In this document: one piece after another, positions 34,248-42,489 of the stretch | Layout: every line of letters starts with the position of its first letter | Position numbering within the stretch: the first letter of the stretch is position 1 | Origin: Magnetococcales bacterium | Lineage (GTDB): Bacteria > Pseudomonadota > Magnetococcia > Magnetococcales > DC0425bin3 | Direction of reading: 5' to 3' | Assembly: GCA_015229045.1 (NCBI GenBank) | Contig: JADGCJ010000015.1 | Span: forward strand, 1 to 42,542 | Length of the DNA stretch: 42,542 bases | Position numbers and translations under genes: made by a program | Notes under the pieces: generated by a model | What the model was told of the DNA's origin: nothing | Seen by the model: the letters and a program-made list of their open reading frames with translations, nothing else | The model's database searches: none

Positions 34248-36626
34248 TCACTCCGCCTCGGCTTCCGTTTCCGGGCCATCGGCGTTGGGTGGGGCGATGA
34301 CCTCCTTGTAGGTACACCCTTCCGTTGCGCAAACATGTTCGGTGCCCCGGCGTTTGGTCACTTTTTGCATGACGAAAGGGGCCTTGCAGAGGGGACATGG
34401 AGTGGCTACCGGCATATTCCACAGGGCCTTTTTACAATCCGGGTAGCGCGAGCAGGAGTAGAATATCTTGCCGCGCCGGGATTTTTTCTCCAAAAAAGTT
34501 CCCTTGCTGCATTCGGGACAGGGGACACCTGTATCGCGGGGTTTTTCCAGGGGTTGCATGTTGCTGCATTGGGGGTAGCCAGTACACGCCAGAAACTTGC
34601 CAAAGCGCCCATCCTTGATCTGCATGGGGCTGCCGCACTTGTCACACTTGCGATCCGACAAGAGAGGCGCGGACGGGGTCGCCGTTGCATCCGGCTGGTC
34701 ACCGGAGGCCGGTTTTTTGATGTTTTCGGTAAAGCGACACTCCGGATACCCGGAACACGCCTTGAAGCGACCGAAGCGACCCAGCTTGATCATCAGGGGT
34801 TTGCCGCAGGTCGGGCAGGTTTCATCGGTGGCTTCGGAGGTGATTTCGGATCGCTTGGTGGATTGCTCCTTCTCCTGAATCTGGCTGATGAACGGCTGCC
34901 AGAAAGTCTCCAGGAGGGGAACCCAGGCCTTCTCTCCTCGGGAGACGGCATCCAGTTCATCTTCCAGATGGGCCGTGAAGTTGTAATCGACATACTGGGA
35001 GAAGTGCTGCACCAGAAAGGTATTGACGACCAACCCCAGATCTTCCGGATAAAACTGCCGCTTCTCCAGGCGGGCATAGCCCCGCTCCTGGATGGTGGAC
35101 ATGGTGGGGGCATAGGTGGAGGGCCGCCCGATACCATAACTTTCCAGGGCCTTGACCAGACTGGCCTCGGTATAGCGGGGCGGTGGTTCGGTAAAGTGTT
35201 GACGTGGGTCCAGTTTCGTTTGGCGCAAGTTTTCTCCCTTGGCCAATGGCGGCAGCATGGCGGCGTTTTCGTCGTCATCCCGATCCTGGGCCGAAACGGC
35301 ATCGGAACTTTCGTCGTACACCTTGCGAAAACCATCGAAGGCCACCGATGATCCGGTGGCTTTCAAACGATAGGGGGCTTTCGGGTCATCGGCACCCACG
35401 GCGAGAATGGCGCTCACCTGATCGATGCGGGCCGCCTCCATCTGACAGGCAACGGCACGTTTCCAGACCAGCTCGTACAGACGCAACAAATCCTTGGAAA
35501 GCACCCGCGACAACTGCTCCGGTGTGCGTTGCGGATCGGTGGGGCGCACGGCTTCGTGGGCCTCCTGGGCATTTTTGGTCGAAGATTTGAAGCGGCGCTC
35601 TGTTTTGGGCAGGTAGGGGGCGCCGTAACGCTCCTTGATCAGATCGCGCAGGGCGGCCACGGCTTCGGCAGCCAGGTTGACCGAATCGGTTCGCATATAG
35701 GTGATGAGACCGACCACCTCCTGACCGCCGTCCGGGGTGGGAACCTCCACCCCCTCATAGAGCTGCTGGGCGACGGACATCGTCTTGCGGGCGGAAAACC
35801 CCAGTTTGCGCGACGCCTCCTGCTGCAAGGTGGAGGTGATGAAGGGGGGGGCGGGGTTGCGTTTGACCTGTTTCTTCTCCAGCTCGGTGAGAAACAGGGG
35901 CTGACCCTGGATGGCGGCGACCAGCTGGTTGGCCCGCCCGGCATCGGGAATGGAAAACTTGTCGAGCTTTTCCCCCTCGGCAACGACCAGACGTGCCGGA
36001 AAGCGCTGGGGCATGTCATTTTTTTCCACCTCGGCGACAATGCTCCAGTACTCCTGGGGGGTGAAGGCGCGAATCTCGGCTTCGCGTTCACAGACAAGGC
36101 GCAACGCCACCGATTGCACCCGTCCGGCGGAGAGACCCCGACGCACCTTCTTCCACAACAAAGGACTCAGGTTGAACCCCACCAGATAATCCAGGGCACG
36201 CCGTGCCTGTTGGGCGTTGACCATGTCCATGTCCACATCCCGGGCATGGGCGATGGCCTCCTGAATGGCCCGCTGGGTGATTTCATGAAACACCACCCGC
36301 TTGACCGGAACCTTGCCCAGCACCCTCTTTTCCCGCAGGGCCTCCAGCACATGCCAGGAGATGGCCTCCCCTTCGCGATCAGGGTCGGTGGCCAGCAACA
36401 GGCTGTCCGCCTTCTTGACCGCCTTGGCGATGGCATCGACGTGCTTTTGCGAGGTCTTGGGAACCTCATAGCACATCCGAAACCCCTCTTCGGGCAAAAC
36501 CGAGCCATTCTTCTTGGGCAGATCACGAATGTGACCGTAGGAGGCGATCACTTCGTAACCTGCGCCGAGAAACTTGTTGATGGTCCGCGCTTTGGCGGGG
36601 GATTCGACAACGACGATGGCAGTCAT
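34248..36626 (-). CDS. topA: DNA topoisomerase I
   Basis: 792 aa type IA topoisomerase relaxing negative supercoils. The Toprim domain starts TAIVVVESPAKARTI and has the metal triad DPDREG at 81-86; the catalytic tyrosine is Y310 in ITYMRTDS. Four C-terminal zinc ribbons follow, each starting with a CxxC (CPTCGKP, CDKCGSP, CPECSKG, CPLCKAP). ATG 36626 is the normal N-terminus; a TTG seven codons upstream extends the frame. Last gene of plsY-dprA-topA. Confidence 0.96.
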   Translation of the reverse strand: MTAIVVVESPAKARTINKFLGAGYEVIASYGHIRDLPKKNGSVLPEEGFRMCYEVPKTSQKHVDAIAKAVKKADSLLLATDPDREGEAISWHVLEALREKRVLGKVPVKRVVFHEITQRAIQEAIAHARDVDMDMVNAQQARRALDYLVGFNLSPLLWKKVRRGLSAGRVQSVALRLVCEREAEIRAFTPQEYWSIVAEVEKNDMPQRFPARLVVAEGEKLDKFSIPDAGRANQLVAAIQGQPLFLTELEKKQVKRNPAPPFITSTLQQEASRKLGFSARKTMSVAQQLYEGVEVPTPDGGQEVVGLITYMRTDSVNLAAEAVAALRDLIKERYGAPYLPKTERRFKSSTKNAQEAHEAVRPTDPQRTPEQLSRVLSKDLLRLYELVWKRAVACQMEAARIDQVSAILAVGADDPKAPYRLKATGSSVAFDGFRKVYDESSDAVSAQDRDDDENAAMLPPLAKGENLRQTKLDPRQHFTEPPPRYTEASLVKALESYGIGRPSTYAPTMSTIQERGYARLEKRQFYPEDLGLVVNTFLVQHFSQYVDYNFTAHLEDELDAVSRGEKAWVPLLETFWQPFISQIQEKEQSTKRSEITSEATDETCPTCGKPLMIKLGRFGRFKACSGYPECRFTENIKKPASGDQPDATATPSAPLLSDRKCDKCGSPMQIKDGRFGKFLACTGYPQCSNMQPLEKPRDTGVPCPECSKGTFLEKKSRRGKIFYSCSRYPDCKKALWNMPVATPCPLCKAPFVMQKVTKRRGTEHVCATEGCTYKEVIAPPNADGPETEAEAE

Positions 36627-36686
36627 GGGCTTATCATCCGTCAACAATTCCGATGGTATCGGTGCGTCTGTCTCGGCGCATCCGTC

Positions 36687-37889
36687 TCAGCGCATCTCTT
36701 TCAGACCGAAAATATTTCCGGGCATTCGGACCACGACACCGGCCAGCTCCAGGTTGAGTAAAATGCGGGAAAGCTCAGCGGCTGTCAATTGGCAACTCCT
36801 CACCAACGTGTCGGTTTGTGCAGAACCTCCCTTGAGTTGATCCAGAACAAGGGTCTCGGTATGGGAAAATTTCGGCGCGGAGGCAGGAGATGAGCGACGC
36901 GCCGAAGATGCGCGCGGCACGGACGGCATTGGAATGGACGATGCGGGGGGGGCGGAGGCAGCAGTTGGAGCAATATGGGTGCCCAGACTCCATTGCAACT
37001 CTTCCAGGACGTCACCGACATCTTCCACGAGGCGCGCCCCTTCGCGCAGAAGGCGATGACACCCCCGACTGCGCTGATTGGCCACTGAACCTGGCACGGC
37101 AAAAACTTCGCGATTTTGTTCTGTGGCCAGGCGGGCGGTGATCAACGAACCCGATCTGACGGCGGCCTCCACCACCACCACACCCCTGGAGAGTCCACTG
37201 ATGATGCGATTGCGTGGTGGAAACAACGACGGAGCGGGAGGCGTTCCCAAAGAGGCCTCGGTGACCAGACACCCGTGGGCGGCGATCCGTTTGCGCAGGA
37301 TATGGTTGGCGGGGGGATAGTTGACATCCAGGCCGGTGGCCAGGACGGCCACGGTGGAGCCACCCCCCTCCAGGGCGCCCAGGTGGGCGGCACTGTCGAT
37401 CCCCATCGCCATGCCGCTCACGACGACGATCCGATGCGTTGCCATCTCCGTGGCCAGGCGGCGCGCCGTGGCGATGCCCGACGAGGAGGGATCCCGGCTG
37501 CCGACGATCGCCACCAGACAGGCTGCCCGTAAATGCTCCGGATTGCCCTGGACAAACAACATGACCGGGGGATCGGCAATCTCGTTCAGCAGCGCTGGGT
37601 AGTCGGGTTGCCCTCGAACCAGCACCTGTCCCCCGATGGCGTACAGATGTTCCAAATCGCTGGCGGCACGGGCCAAGGCCTCGGGACGGGCCGCCTCCCG
37701 CAAGCCCGACAGGACCGGCTGGGGCAGGGAGGGAATTGTCGCCTTGATGGCGGTGCTCTGTGCAGCCAGTACCTCCCCCGGATGTTGAAAATGCTTTTGC
37801 AACAGGCCAAGGCGGACCGGCCCCAGGCCAGGTATCCGCACCAGACGCAACCAGTCGATCAGCTCAGAGCGTTCCATGGCTGGTCCCAT
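36687..37889 (-). CDS. dprA: DNA processing protein DprA/Smf
   Basis: 400 aa. A helical N-terminal domain (WLRLVRIPGLGP) is followed by the Rossmann-like DprA core with IVGSRDPSSSG near 128, VSGMAMGIDSAAH and LFPPRNRIISGLSRGVVVVEA, then a Ser/Pro/Ala linker (about 310-345) and a C-terminal winged-helix (DTLVRSCQLTAAELSRILLNLELAG). DprA loads RecA on incoming single-stranded DNA. An ATG four codons in is an alternative start. It follows plsY by 15 nt. Confidence 0.94.
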   Translation of the reverse strand: MGPAMERSELIDWLRLVRIPGLGPVRLGLLQKHFQHPGEVLAAQSTAIKATIPSLPQPVLSGLREAARPEALARAASDLEHLYAIGGQVLVRGQPDYPALLNEIADPPVMLFVQGNPEHLRAACLVAIVGSRDPSSSGIATARRLATEMATHRIVVVSGMAMGIDSAAHLGALEGGGSTVAVLATGLDVNYPPANHILRKRIAAHGCLVTEASLGTPPAPSLFPPRNRIISGLSRGVVVVEAAVRSGSLITARLATEQNREVFAVPGSVANQRSRGCHRLLREGARLVEDVGDVLEELQWSLGTHIAPTAASAPPASSIPMPSVPRASSARRSSPASAPKFSHTETLVLDQLKGGSAQTDTLVRSCQLTAAELSRILLNLELAGVVVRMPGNIFGLKEMR

Positions 37890-37904
37890 TCTTTGCGCCG
37901 GGCC

Positions 37905-38543
37905 TCATCGCTTTTGGCCGATCCTGGGTTCCGTGCCATCCAGGATGCGGCGCATGTTGCCCCGATGACGCCAATAAACCAGGGCCGTCAAAATACCCGC
38001 CACATATGCGGGAGGAGCCTCGTGTTGAAAAAACAGAACGAGCGGCAGAACGGCAAAGGCCACCAGGGCGCCCATCGACGAGATGCGCGAGACCCAGACA
38101 CCCAGCAGCCAGGCACCGGCGGTCAGCAAACCGGCCAACGGTGTCCAGACGAAAAAAATGCCCAATCCTGTGGCGACCCCCTTGCCTCCCTTGAAGCGCA
38201 GATAGACCGGAAAGAGATGCCCCAGAAATACAGCCAAGGCGGCTCCAGCCACGAGCATGGAGTCCGGCCCGGCCAGAATCCGGGCGATCAGCACGGCCAC
38301 TGCTCCTTTGGCCATGTCGAGCAGCAGGGCGATGGCCCCGGCGGTACGTCCGGCGGTGCGCAAGACGTTGGTCGCGCCGATATTGCCGCTTCCCTGCCGA
38401 CGGATATCACCGGCACCGCTCAATCGGGCCACCAGCAGGCCAAAAGGAATCGCTCCCAGAAGATAACTCCCCGAAATGACCAGCACGACCGGAAGTTGCA
38501 ACAACGAATCGACGGAGAAGGTTGCATGAAGCGTAGGGTCCAT
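37905..38543 (-). CDS. plsY: Acyl-phosphate:glycerol-3-phosphate acyltransferase PlsY
   Basis: 212 aa polytopic membrane enzyme acylating glycerol-3-phosphate with acyl-phosphate in phospholipid synthesis. The three conserved PlsY loops are visible: GSYLLGAIPFG, then GSGNIGATNVLR, and LRFKGGKGVATGLG. Five to six membrane helices. The plsY-dprA-topA order is common in proteobacteria. Confidence 0.95.
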   Translation of the reverse strand: MDPTLHATFSVDSLLQLPVVLVISGSYLLGAIPFGLLVARLSGAGDIRRQGSGNIGATNVLRTAGRTAGAIALLLDMAKGAVAVLIARILAGPDSMLVAGAALAVFLGHLFPVYLRFKGGKGVATGLGIFFVWTPLAGLLTAGAWLLGVWVSRISSMGALVAFAVLPLVLFFQHEAPPAYVAGILTALVYWRHRGNMRRILDGTEPRIGQKR

Positions 38544-38746
38544 GGCGGCATCGTCCCTGCAGGAAAAGTCGGATTCTCATGAAAATGGTCCAGCTGAACA
38601 AGCCATGAATAGACCAACTGTCATCAACTCGCAATGCCGCATCGACAAGGCAACGCTTGCAATCACCCCTTTTTATCCTTATGGTGCCGGGACATGATCG
38701 GTTTGCTGCATTGTGCGGAACTCTTTTTTTATTCGGGGTGACAACC

Positions 38747-39271
38747 ATGGCTTCCTATTCGCTGAACAAAGTGCAATTGATCGGCAACCTGGGCGCAGAT
38801 CCGGAAGTGCGCTACAGCCAGGCGGGCAAGGCCATCGCCACATTGAACGTTGCCACCTCCGAGTCCTGGAAGGATGCCCAGGGCGAAAGAAAAGAGCGCA
38901 CCGAGTGGCATCGGGTGGTGGCTTTCGGCAAACTGGCCGAGATTGCCCAGCAATACATGCGCAAGGGCAACAAGGTCTATGTCGAGGGGCGTCTGCAAAC
39001 CCGCAAATGGACCGACAAACAAGGTATGGAGCGTTACACCACCGAAGTGGACCTGAGCGATTTCGGCAGCAGGCTCTTCACCCTGGATGGCCGCTCCGGC
39101 GGCATGAGTCAGGCCCCGGTGCCACCCATGGAGGTCTATACCGGAGCGGCTCCCCTCACTTCCGGACCGAACCCCGTGGCAAACGCAGGCAGTGCCGACC
39201 CCAATGCTTCGCGCCCCGCCGGCGGTGATTTTGACCGGGGGGCCAATTTTGACGATGATATCCCCTTTTGA
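38747..39271 (+). CDS. ssb: Single-stranded DNA-binding protein
   Basis: 174 aa. OB-fold N-terminus ([50 protein letters not shown]), a Gly/Pro-rich linker from about 125, and the acidic tail DDDIPF that recruits partner proteins. ATG 38747 is chosen since GGGGTGA lies 7 nt upstream and MASYSLNKV is the usual start. Monocistronic or cotranscribed with the carbonic anhydrase gene 92 nt downstream. Confidence 0.96.
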   Translation: MASYSLNKVQLIGNLGADPEVRYSQAGKAIATLNVATSESWKDAQGERKERTEWHRVVAFGKLAEIAQQYMRKGNKVYVEGRLQTRKWTDKQGMERYTTEVDLSDFGSRLFTLDGRSGGMSQAPVPPMEVYTGAAPLTSGPNPVANAGSADPNASRPAGGDFDRGANFDDDIPF

Positions 39272-39363
39272 GGCGATTGTTCCGATCGACATGGATTCGG
39301 TTTTCGCCATGGATGGTCAAACCACCTCCCTGCCAAGGGATTGATGTTTCCGGAGAAAAGGGC

Positions 39364-40065
39364 ATGTGTAACTGTTTGATCACACGACGCGGGCTGTTGA
39401 CAGGCATGGCCGCGCTCTCGGTCGCGACGCTGTTGCCGCGTTGGTCTTTGGCATCGGGGGACAATCCCAACAAAACGACGCTGGATCAGGCCATGCGCTA
39501 TCTGCGGGAAGGAAACAAGCGCTTCTCCAAGCGCTCCATGGAGCGTCCCAACCAGACCCTCAACCGGCAGGCGGAGGTCTTCTCCGAGGGTCAACACCCT
39601 TTCGCCACCATCATCTCCTGCTCCGATTCACGAGTTCCGGTGGAGCTGCTCTTTGACCGGGGCATCGGCGACCTCTTCGTGGTCCGGGTGGCCGGAAATG
39701 TGGTCCATACCGATGAAATCGCCACCTGCGAATACGGTGTCGGTCACCTGGGAACCCCGTTGATCGTTGTGCTGGGTCACAGCAAATGTGGTGCAGTCAC
39801 TGCCGTGGTCAAAAAAGATCACCTGGGCGGCAAGATTCCCCAGTTGGTGGACAACATCGTCCCCGCCGTCGAACGCTCCCGGGCCAAGAAAAATTTGATC
39901 GGCATGGACGCCTTGGTCCGCGATGCCATCAAGGAAAACGTTCGCCAATCCATTTCGGACATCTTCAACGGTAGCGAGGAGCTGACCACCCTGGCCCACC
40001 AGGGAAAAATGGCCGCTGTGGGCGGCGTCTACGACCTGGAAAGCGGCGAAGTCGAGTGGTTGTGA
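39364..40065 (+). CDS. Exported beta-carbonic anhydrase
   Basis: 233 aa. An N-terminal Tat signal, TRRGLLTG (7-14) with a hydrophobic core to about 30, marks export. Zinc ligands and the catalytic dyad are C86, D88 and R90 (CSDSRVP), H139 and C142 (GHSKCGAV). It converts CO2 and bicarbonate in the periplasm. GGAG lies 8 nt before ATG 39364. A cysteine-containing MCNC start before the RR is unusual but leaves the Tat motif intact. Confidence 0.92.
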   Translation: MCNCLITRRGLLTGMAALSVATLLPRWSLASGDNPNKTTLDQAMRYLREGNKRFSKRSMERPNQTLNRQAEVFSEGQHPFATIISCSDSRVPVELLFDRGIGDLFVVRVAGNVVHTDEIATCEYGVGHLGTPLIVVLGHSKCGAVTAVVKKDHLGGKIPQLVDNIVPAVERSRAKKNLIGMDALVRDAIKENVRQSISDIFNGSEELTTLAHQGKMAAVGGVYDLESGEVEWL

Positions 40066-40094
40066 GGGAGTGGCGAGCCGGCGCGGTCGTGCCC

Positions 40095-40220
40095 ATACCA
40101 ATTTGCAGTCGATGCGAGAACGAGGCGGCAAGGAGGAGGCGACGAGACAGTACGTGTTGGGTACGGTGAGGAGCCGACGACGCGGCCAACGAAGTTATCG
40201 CGATGAATGCAAATGGGTAT
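40095..40220 (-). mobile_element. Family B palindromic element, copy 3
   Basis: 126 bp. Starts ATACCAATTTGCAGTC and ends GAATGCAAATGGGTAT, with imperfect complementarity about 30 nt inward and the core on the minus strand. It lies between the convergent carbonic anhydrase and zinc-ribbon genes, and its right-hand end overlaps the TGA stop of the latter. Confidence 0.85.
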
Positions 40221-41893
40221 CAGTGCCCGGACTTCTTTCCATGCTCCTCGCCGCCGGACTTTTTCTCGGGATCCTTGCCGTCGGTCGGTTTTTCGGATTT
40301 TTTCTCCTGATTCTTCTCTTCGGCCTGGCCTTTGGCGTTTTTGGCGGCATTTTTGTCCGGCGCCTCTTTGGATGGCTCGTCAATATCCACCTTGAAACGG
40401 ACCGTCTCCTGGGGAGGCTGGAGAAAAATGGCCTGGAAGCCGATATCACTCCCGGCCTTGACGGTGGGAATGGTCTTGACCTGCTGCGTATCTGACTGGA
40501 GGTCAAGCAGGGTGCGCAGCGACTGATCACTGAGGTCAAAGTCGTCGTTTTTCAGGATGCGCCCGGGGACAATCCGTACTGCCCGGAGGAGATTGTTCTC
40601 CTTGTCGAGCAGGGAGACGCGAATGACGCGGGCCCTCTGGCCTGTTTGGGTTGCGTTGTGGAGCTTTCCTTCCAGAAGCAGCATGGGTTCCCCATCCCGG
40701 GTGGTGCGCCAATGGCTCTCCACGAAGGCAAGGTGGATGTCGTTGCGCATGGCGTGAATGCGATACTCGAACCACTCGGTTCTCGATAGCATGCCGAAGA
40801 TCCAGATACCGCCCAGAAACAGGGCGGTCCAGAGAAGGATCTGTCGCATGCGGGGGGTTGCAAAGGGGAGGAGGGCAGGGGGATCCTCCTCTTCTTCCGT
40901 CAAATGGTCGTCGGTTTCGGGTTGCGATTGACGATCGTTGGCTGTGGCCAGCGGTATGCCGACTTTCCCGGCAGGCGCTTCGTCTTTCATGGCCAGCCCG
41001 GCCAGATCGGCATCGTCGTTGGCAAATGCCGCCTGTTTCGACGAGATCGATGTCTCGTCGTCCAGGTTGACCTCTTCGTACTTGCTCAAGTCCGGATTGC
41101 CTCGTGACGTCACCTCGTCATCGCCGATGTCGTTCAGGGGGTCCTCTTCCGGAAAATCATCCAGGACGATCTCCTTGAGATCCTCATCTGTTTGCGCTTC
41201 GGCGGCGAGGTCGTCAAAGACGGGCTCCCGATCTTCTTCGTCTCCTTCTGCGACCACATCATCGCCGGGATTGGCATTGTTGGAGAGTTGACTCAGGACA
41301 GTGGCGGCATCCTCCTCGTTATCCAGCGTCAAATCTTCTGCATTCATCTCATCGAGTAGAGACTCCAGGCTCTTTTCGCCGCTCTCGGTTTGGCCGGGGT
41401 CGGGTTTTGCGTCCGGATTGTCGTCATCCAGGAGAAGGTCATCGACATCGTTGAGGTCCAGGTCATCGGCATCCAGGTCCGGTTTCTCTTCCAGATCGGT
41501 ATCCATGTCCAGGTCGAGCGATGGCTCGGGTTCCGACTTTGCCGGGCCATCCAGGCCATCCTCTTCGGAAAGGTCCAGATCCAGATCGTCATCCTTCAGA
41601 CCCTCTTTCTCCTGGCCGGTCGTTGCAGGCGTGGGGAGATCGTCCAGGCTGGGTTCGGCACGGGGCTCATCTGCCGGGGTGGGGGTTGAGCCGGAGGCGG
41701 ATTTTGCGGCAGTCGGCGCGACCGTGGAGGCATCGGGAGCGGCGTCTGCGGTGGATTTTTGTGTTTCGGGAGTCGGAGGAAGCTGGAAGAATACATGCTT
41801 GCACATCGAGCACTTCAGCTTGCGCCCGGCAGGCAACAAGACCTTGTCTTCGACATCGAAACGGCTGCTGCAGTTTTCACACTGAACAATCAC
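40220..41893 (-). CDS. Zinc-ribbon, Asp-rich membrane protein with DUF3426 domain
   Basis: 557 aa. The N-terminal zinc ribbon has C5, C8, C28 and C31 (CENC, CSMC), as in MJ0042-type domains. Residues 80-340 are extremely acidic and low-complexity, with repeated DLDL/DDLLLDDD runs. A membrane helix (350-369) precedes a beta-rich DUF3426-like domain (380-510: LLLEGKLHNATQTGQRARVIRVSL, RILKNDDFDLSDQ). A Lys/Glu tail ends in KKSGH. Typical DUF3426 proteins are 200-350 aa, so the acidic insert is unusual. Function unknown. The stop lies in a family B element; another copy stands 20 nt upstream of the start. Confidence 0.85.
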   Translation of the reverse strand: MIVQCENCSSRFDVEDKVLLPAGRKLKCSMCKHVFFQLPPTPETQKSTADAAPDASTVAPTAAKSASGSTPTPADEPRAEPSLDDLPTPATTGQEKEGLKDDDLDLDLSEEDGLDGPAKSEPEPSLDLDMDTDLEEKPDLDADDLDLNDVDDLLLDDDNPDAKPDPGQTESGEKSLESLLDEMNAEDLTLDNEEDAATVLSQLSNNANPGDDVVAEGDEEDREPVFDDLAAEAQTDEDLKEIVLDDFPEEDPLNDIGDDEVTSRGNPDLSKYEEVNLDDETSISSKQAAFANDDADLAGLAMKDEAPAGKVGIPLATANDRQSQPETDDHLTEEEEDPPALLPFATPRMRQILLWTALFLGGIWIFGMLSRTEWFEYRIHAMRNDIHLAFVESHWRTTRDGEPMLLLEGKLHNATQTGQRARVIRVSLLDKENNLLRAVRIVPGRILKNDDFDLSDQSLRTLLDLQSDTQQVKTIPTVKAGSDIGFQAIFLQPPQETVRFKVDIDEPSKEAPDKNAAKNAKGQAEEKNQEKKSEKPTDGKDPEKKSGGEEHGKKSGH

Positions 41894-41913
41894 TTCTGAC
41901 TCCCGATCCCGTC

Positions 41914-42040
41914 ATACCAATTTGCATTCATCGCGATAACTTCGTTAGCCGCGTCGTCGGCTCCTCACCGTACCCAACACGTACTGTCTCGTCGCCTCCT
42001 CCTTGCTGCCTCGTTCTCGCATCGACTGCAAATTGGTATC
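41914..42040 (+). mobile_element. Family B palindromic element, copy 4
   Basis: About 127 bp. ATACCAATTTGCATTC at the left and GCAAATTGGTAT at the right are near-perfect inverted ends, and the core CGTACCCAACACGTACTGTC is intact. It is inverted relative to copy 3, so the two flank the zinc-ribbon gene as a pair. It separates that gene from any upstream promoter beyond 20 nt. Confidence 0.85.
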
Positions 42041-42489
42041 AATCCCTGACAAGCCATGAGGGAATGGACAATCCCTTGGTCCTGACCGACAACAATCAAA
42101 AGCCGTGCCAATACTTGAGTAGGCCCTTTTTTCCAACCACCCAGGGCAATCGCATTTAAACCGCGTCTACTTTGGGACACGTCGTTTTTTTGTTCGGAAA
42201 AAAATGTTGACATGAAAGATTTTATCGGGGCTTCGCCCCAAACCCCACCAGGACTCTGTCCTGGACCTGCCAGGGAGCCAGCCCCCTTGTATCTTGGATC
42301 CGATGAAAAATAAACGCTCGTTTGATATGTTTCATACCACTGGGCGAAACGGAAGCAGGCTCTGCTGGGGAGCAACCTGCCGAGGGATAACCCAGTCCAA
42401 ACTCATCGAGACGGTGGGTCAGGGAGTGGGATGGAAAATTCCACTCCCTCCATTCGCCAGGGAGAATACACCGGACGATAGATTTGGCC
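42041..42489. other. Non-coding, repeat-derived right end of the window
   Basis: About 450 bp with no supported gene. It holds a 20-bp match to the left window end (42141-42160), the GGGACACGTCGTTTTTTT motif (42174-42191) and a partial family A element (42207-42289). The rest, 42290-42489, shows no family features in any frame. Confidence 0.5.
42207..42289 (-). repeat. Partial family A element
   Basis: Contains GACATGAAAG, the GGGGCTTCGCCCC hairpin, AACCCCACCAGGACTCTGTC and CTGGACCTG, in the order found in the full copy at 9456-9603. Both terminal repeats are missing. Confidence 0.7.

Noticed and set aside
34335..36761. Long plus-strand frames opposite topA
   Set aside because: They mirror topA codons and show no domain; topA is complete with all motifs.
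37533..38582. A 349-codon plus-strand frame spanning dprA and plsY
   Set aside because: It crosses two well-supported minus-strand genes and its product is Gln/Gly/Arg-rich without motifs.
40070..40495. A 141-codon frame crossing family B copy 3
   Set aside because: It arises from the repeat and the antisense of the zinc-ribbon gene; similar RERGxKEEATRQYV products come from every family B copy.
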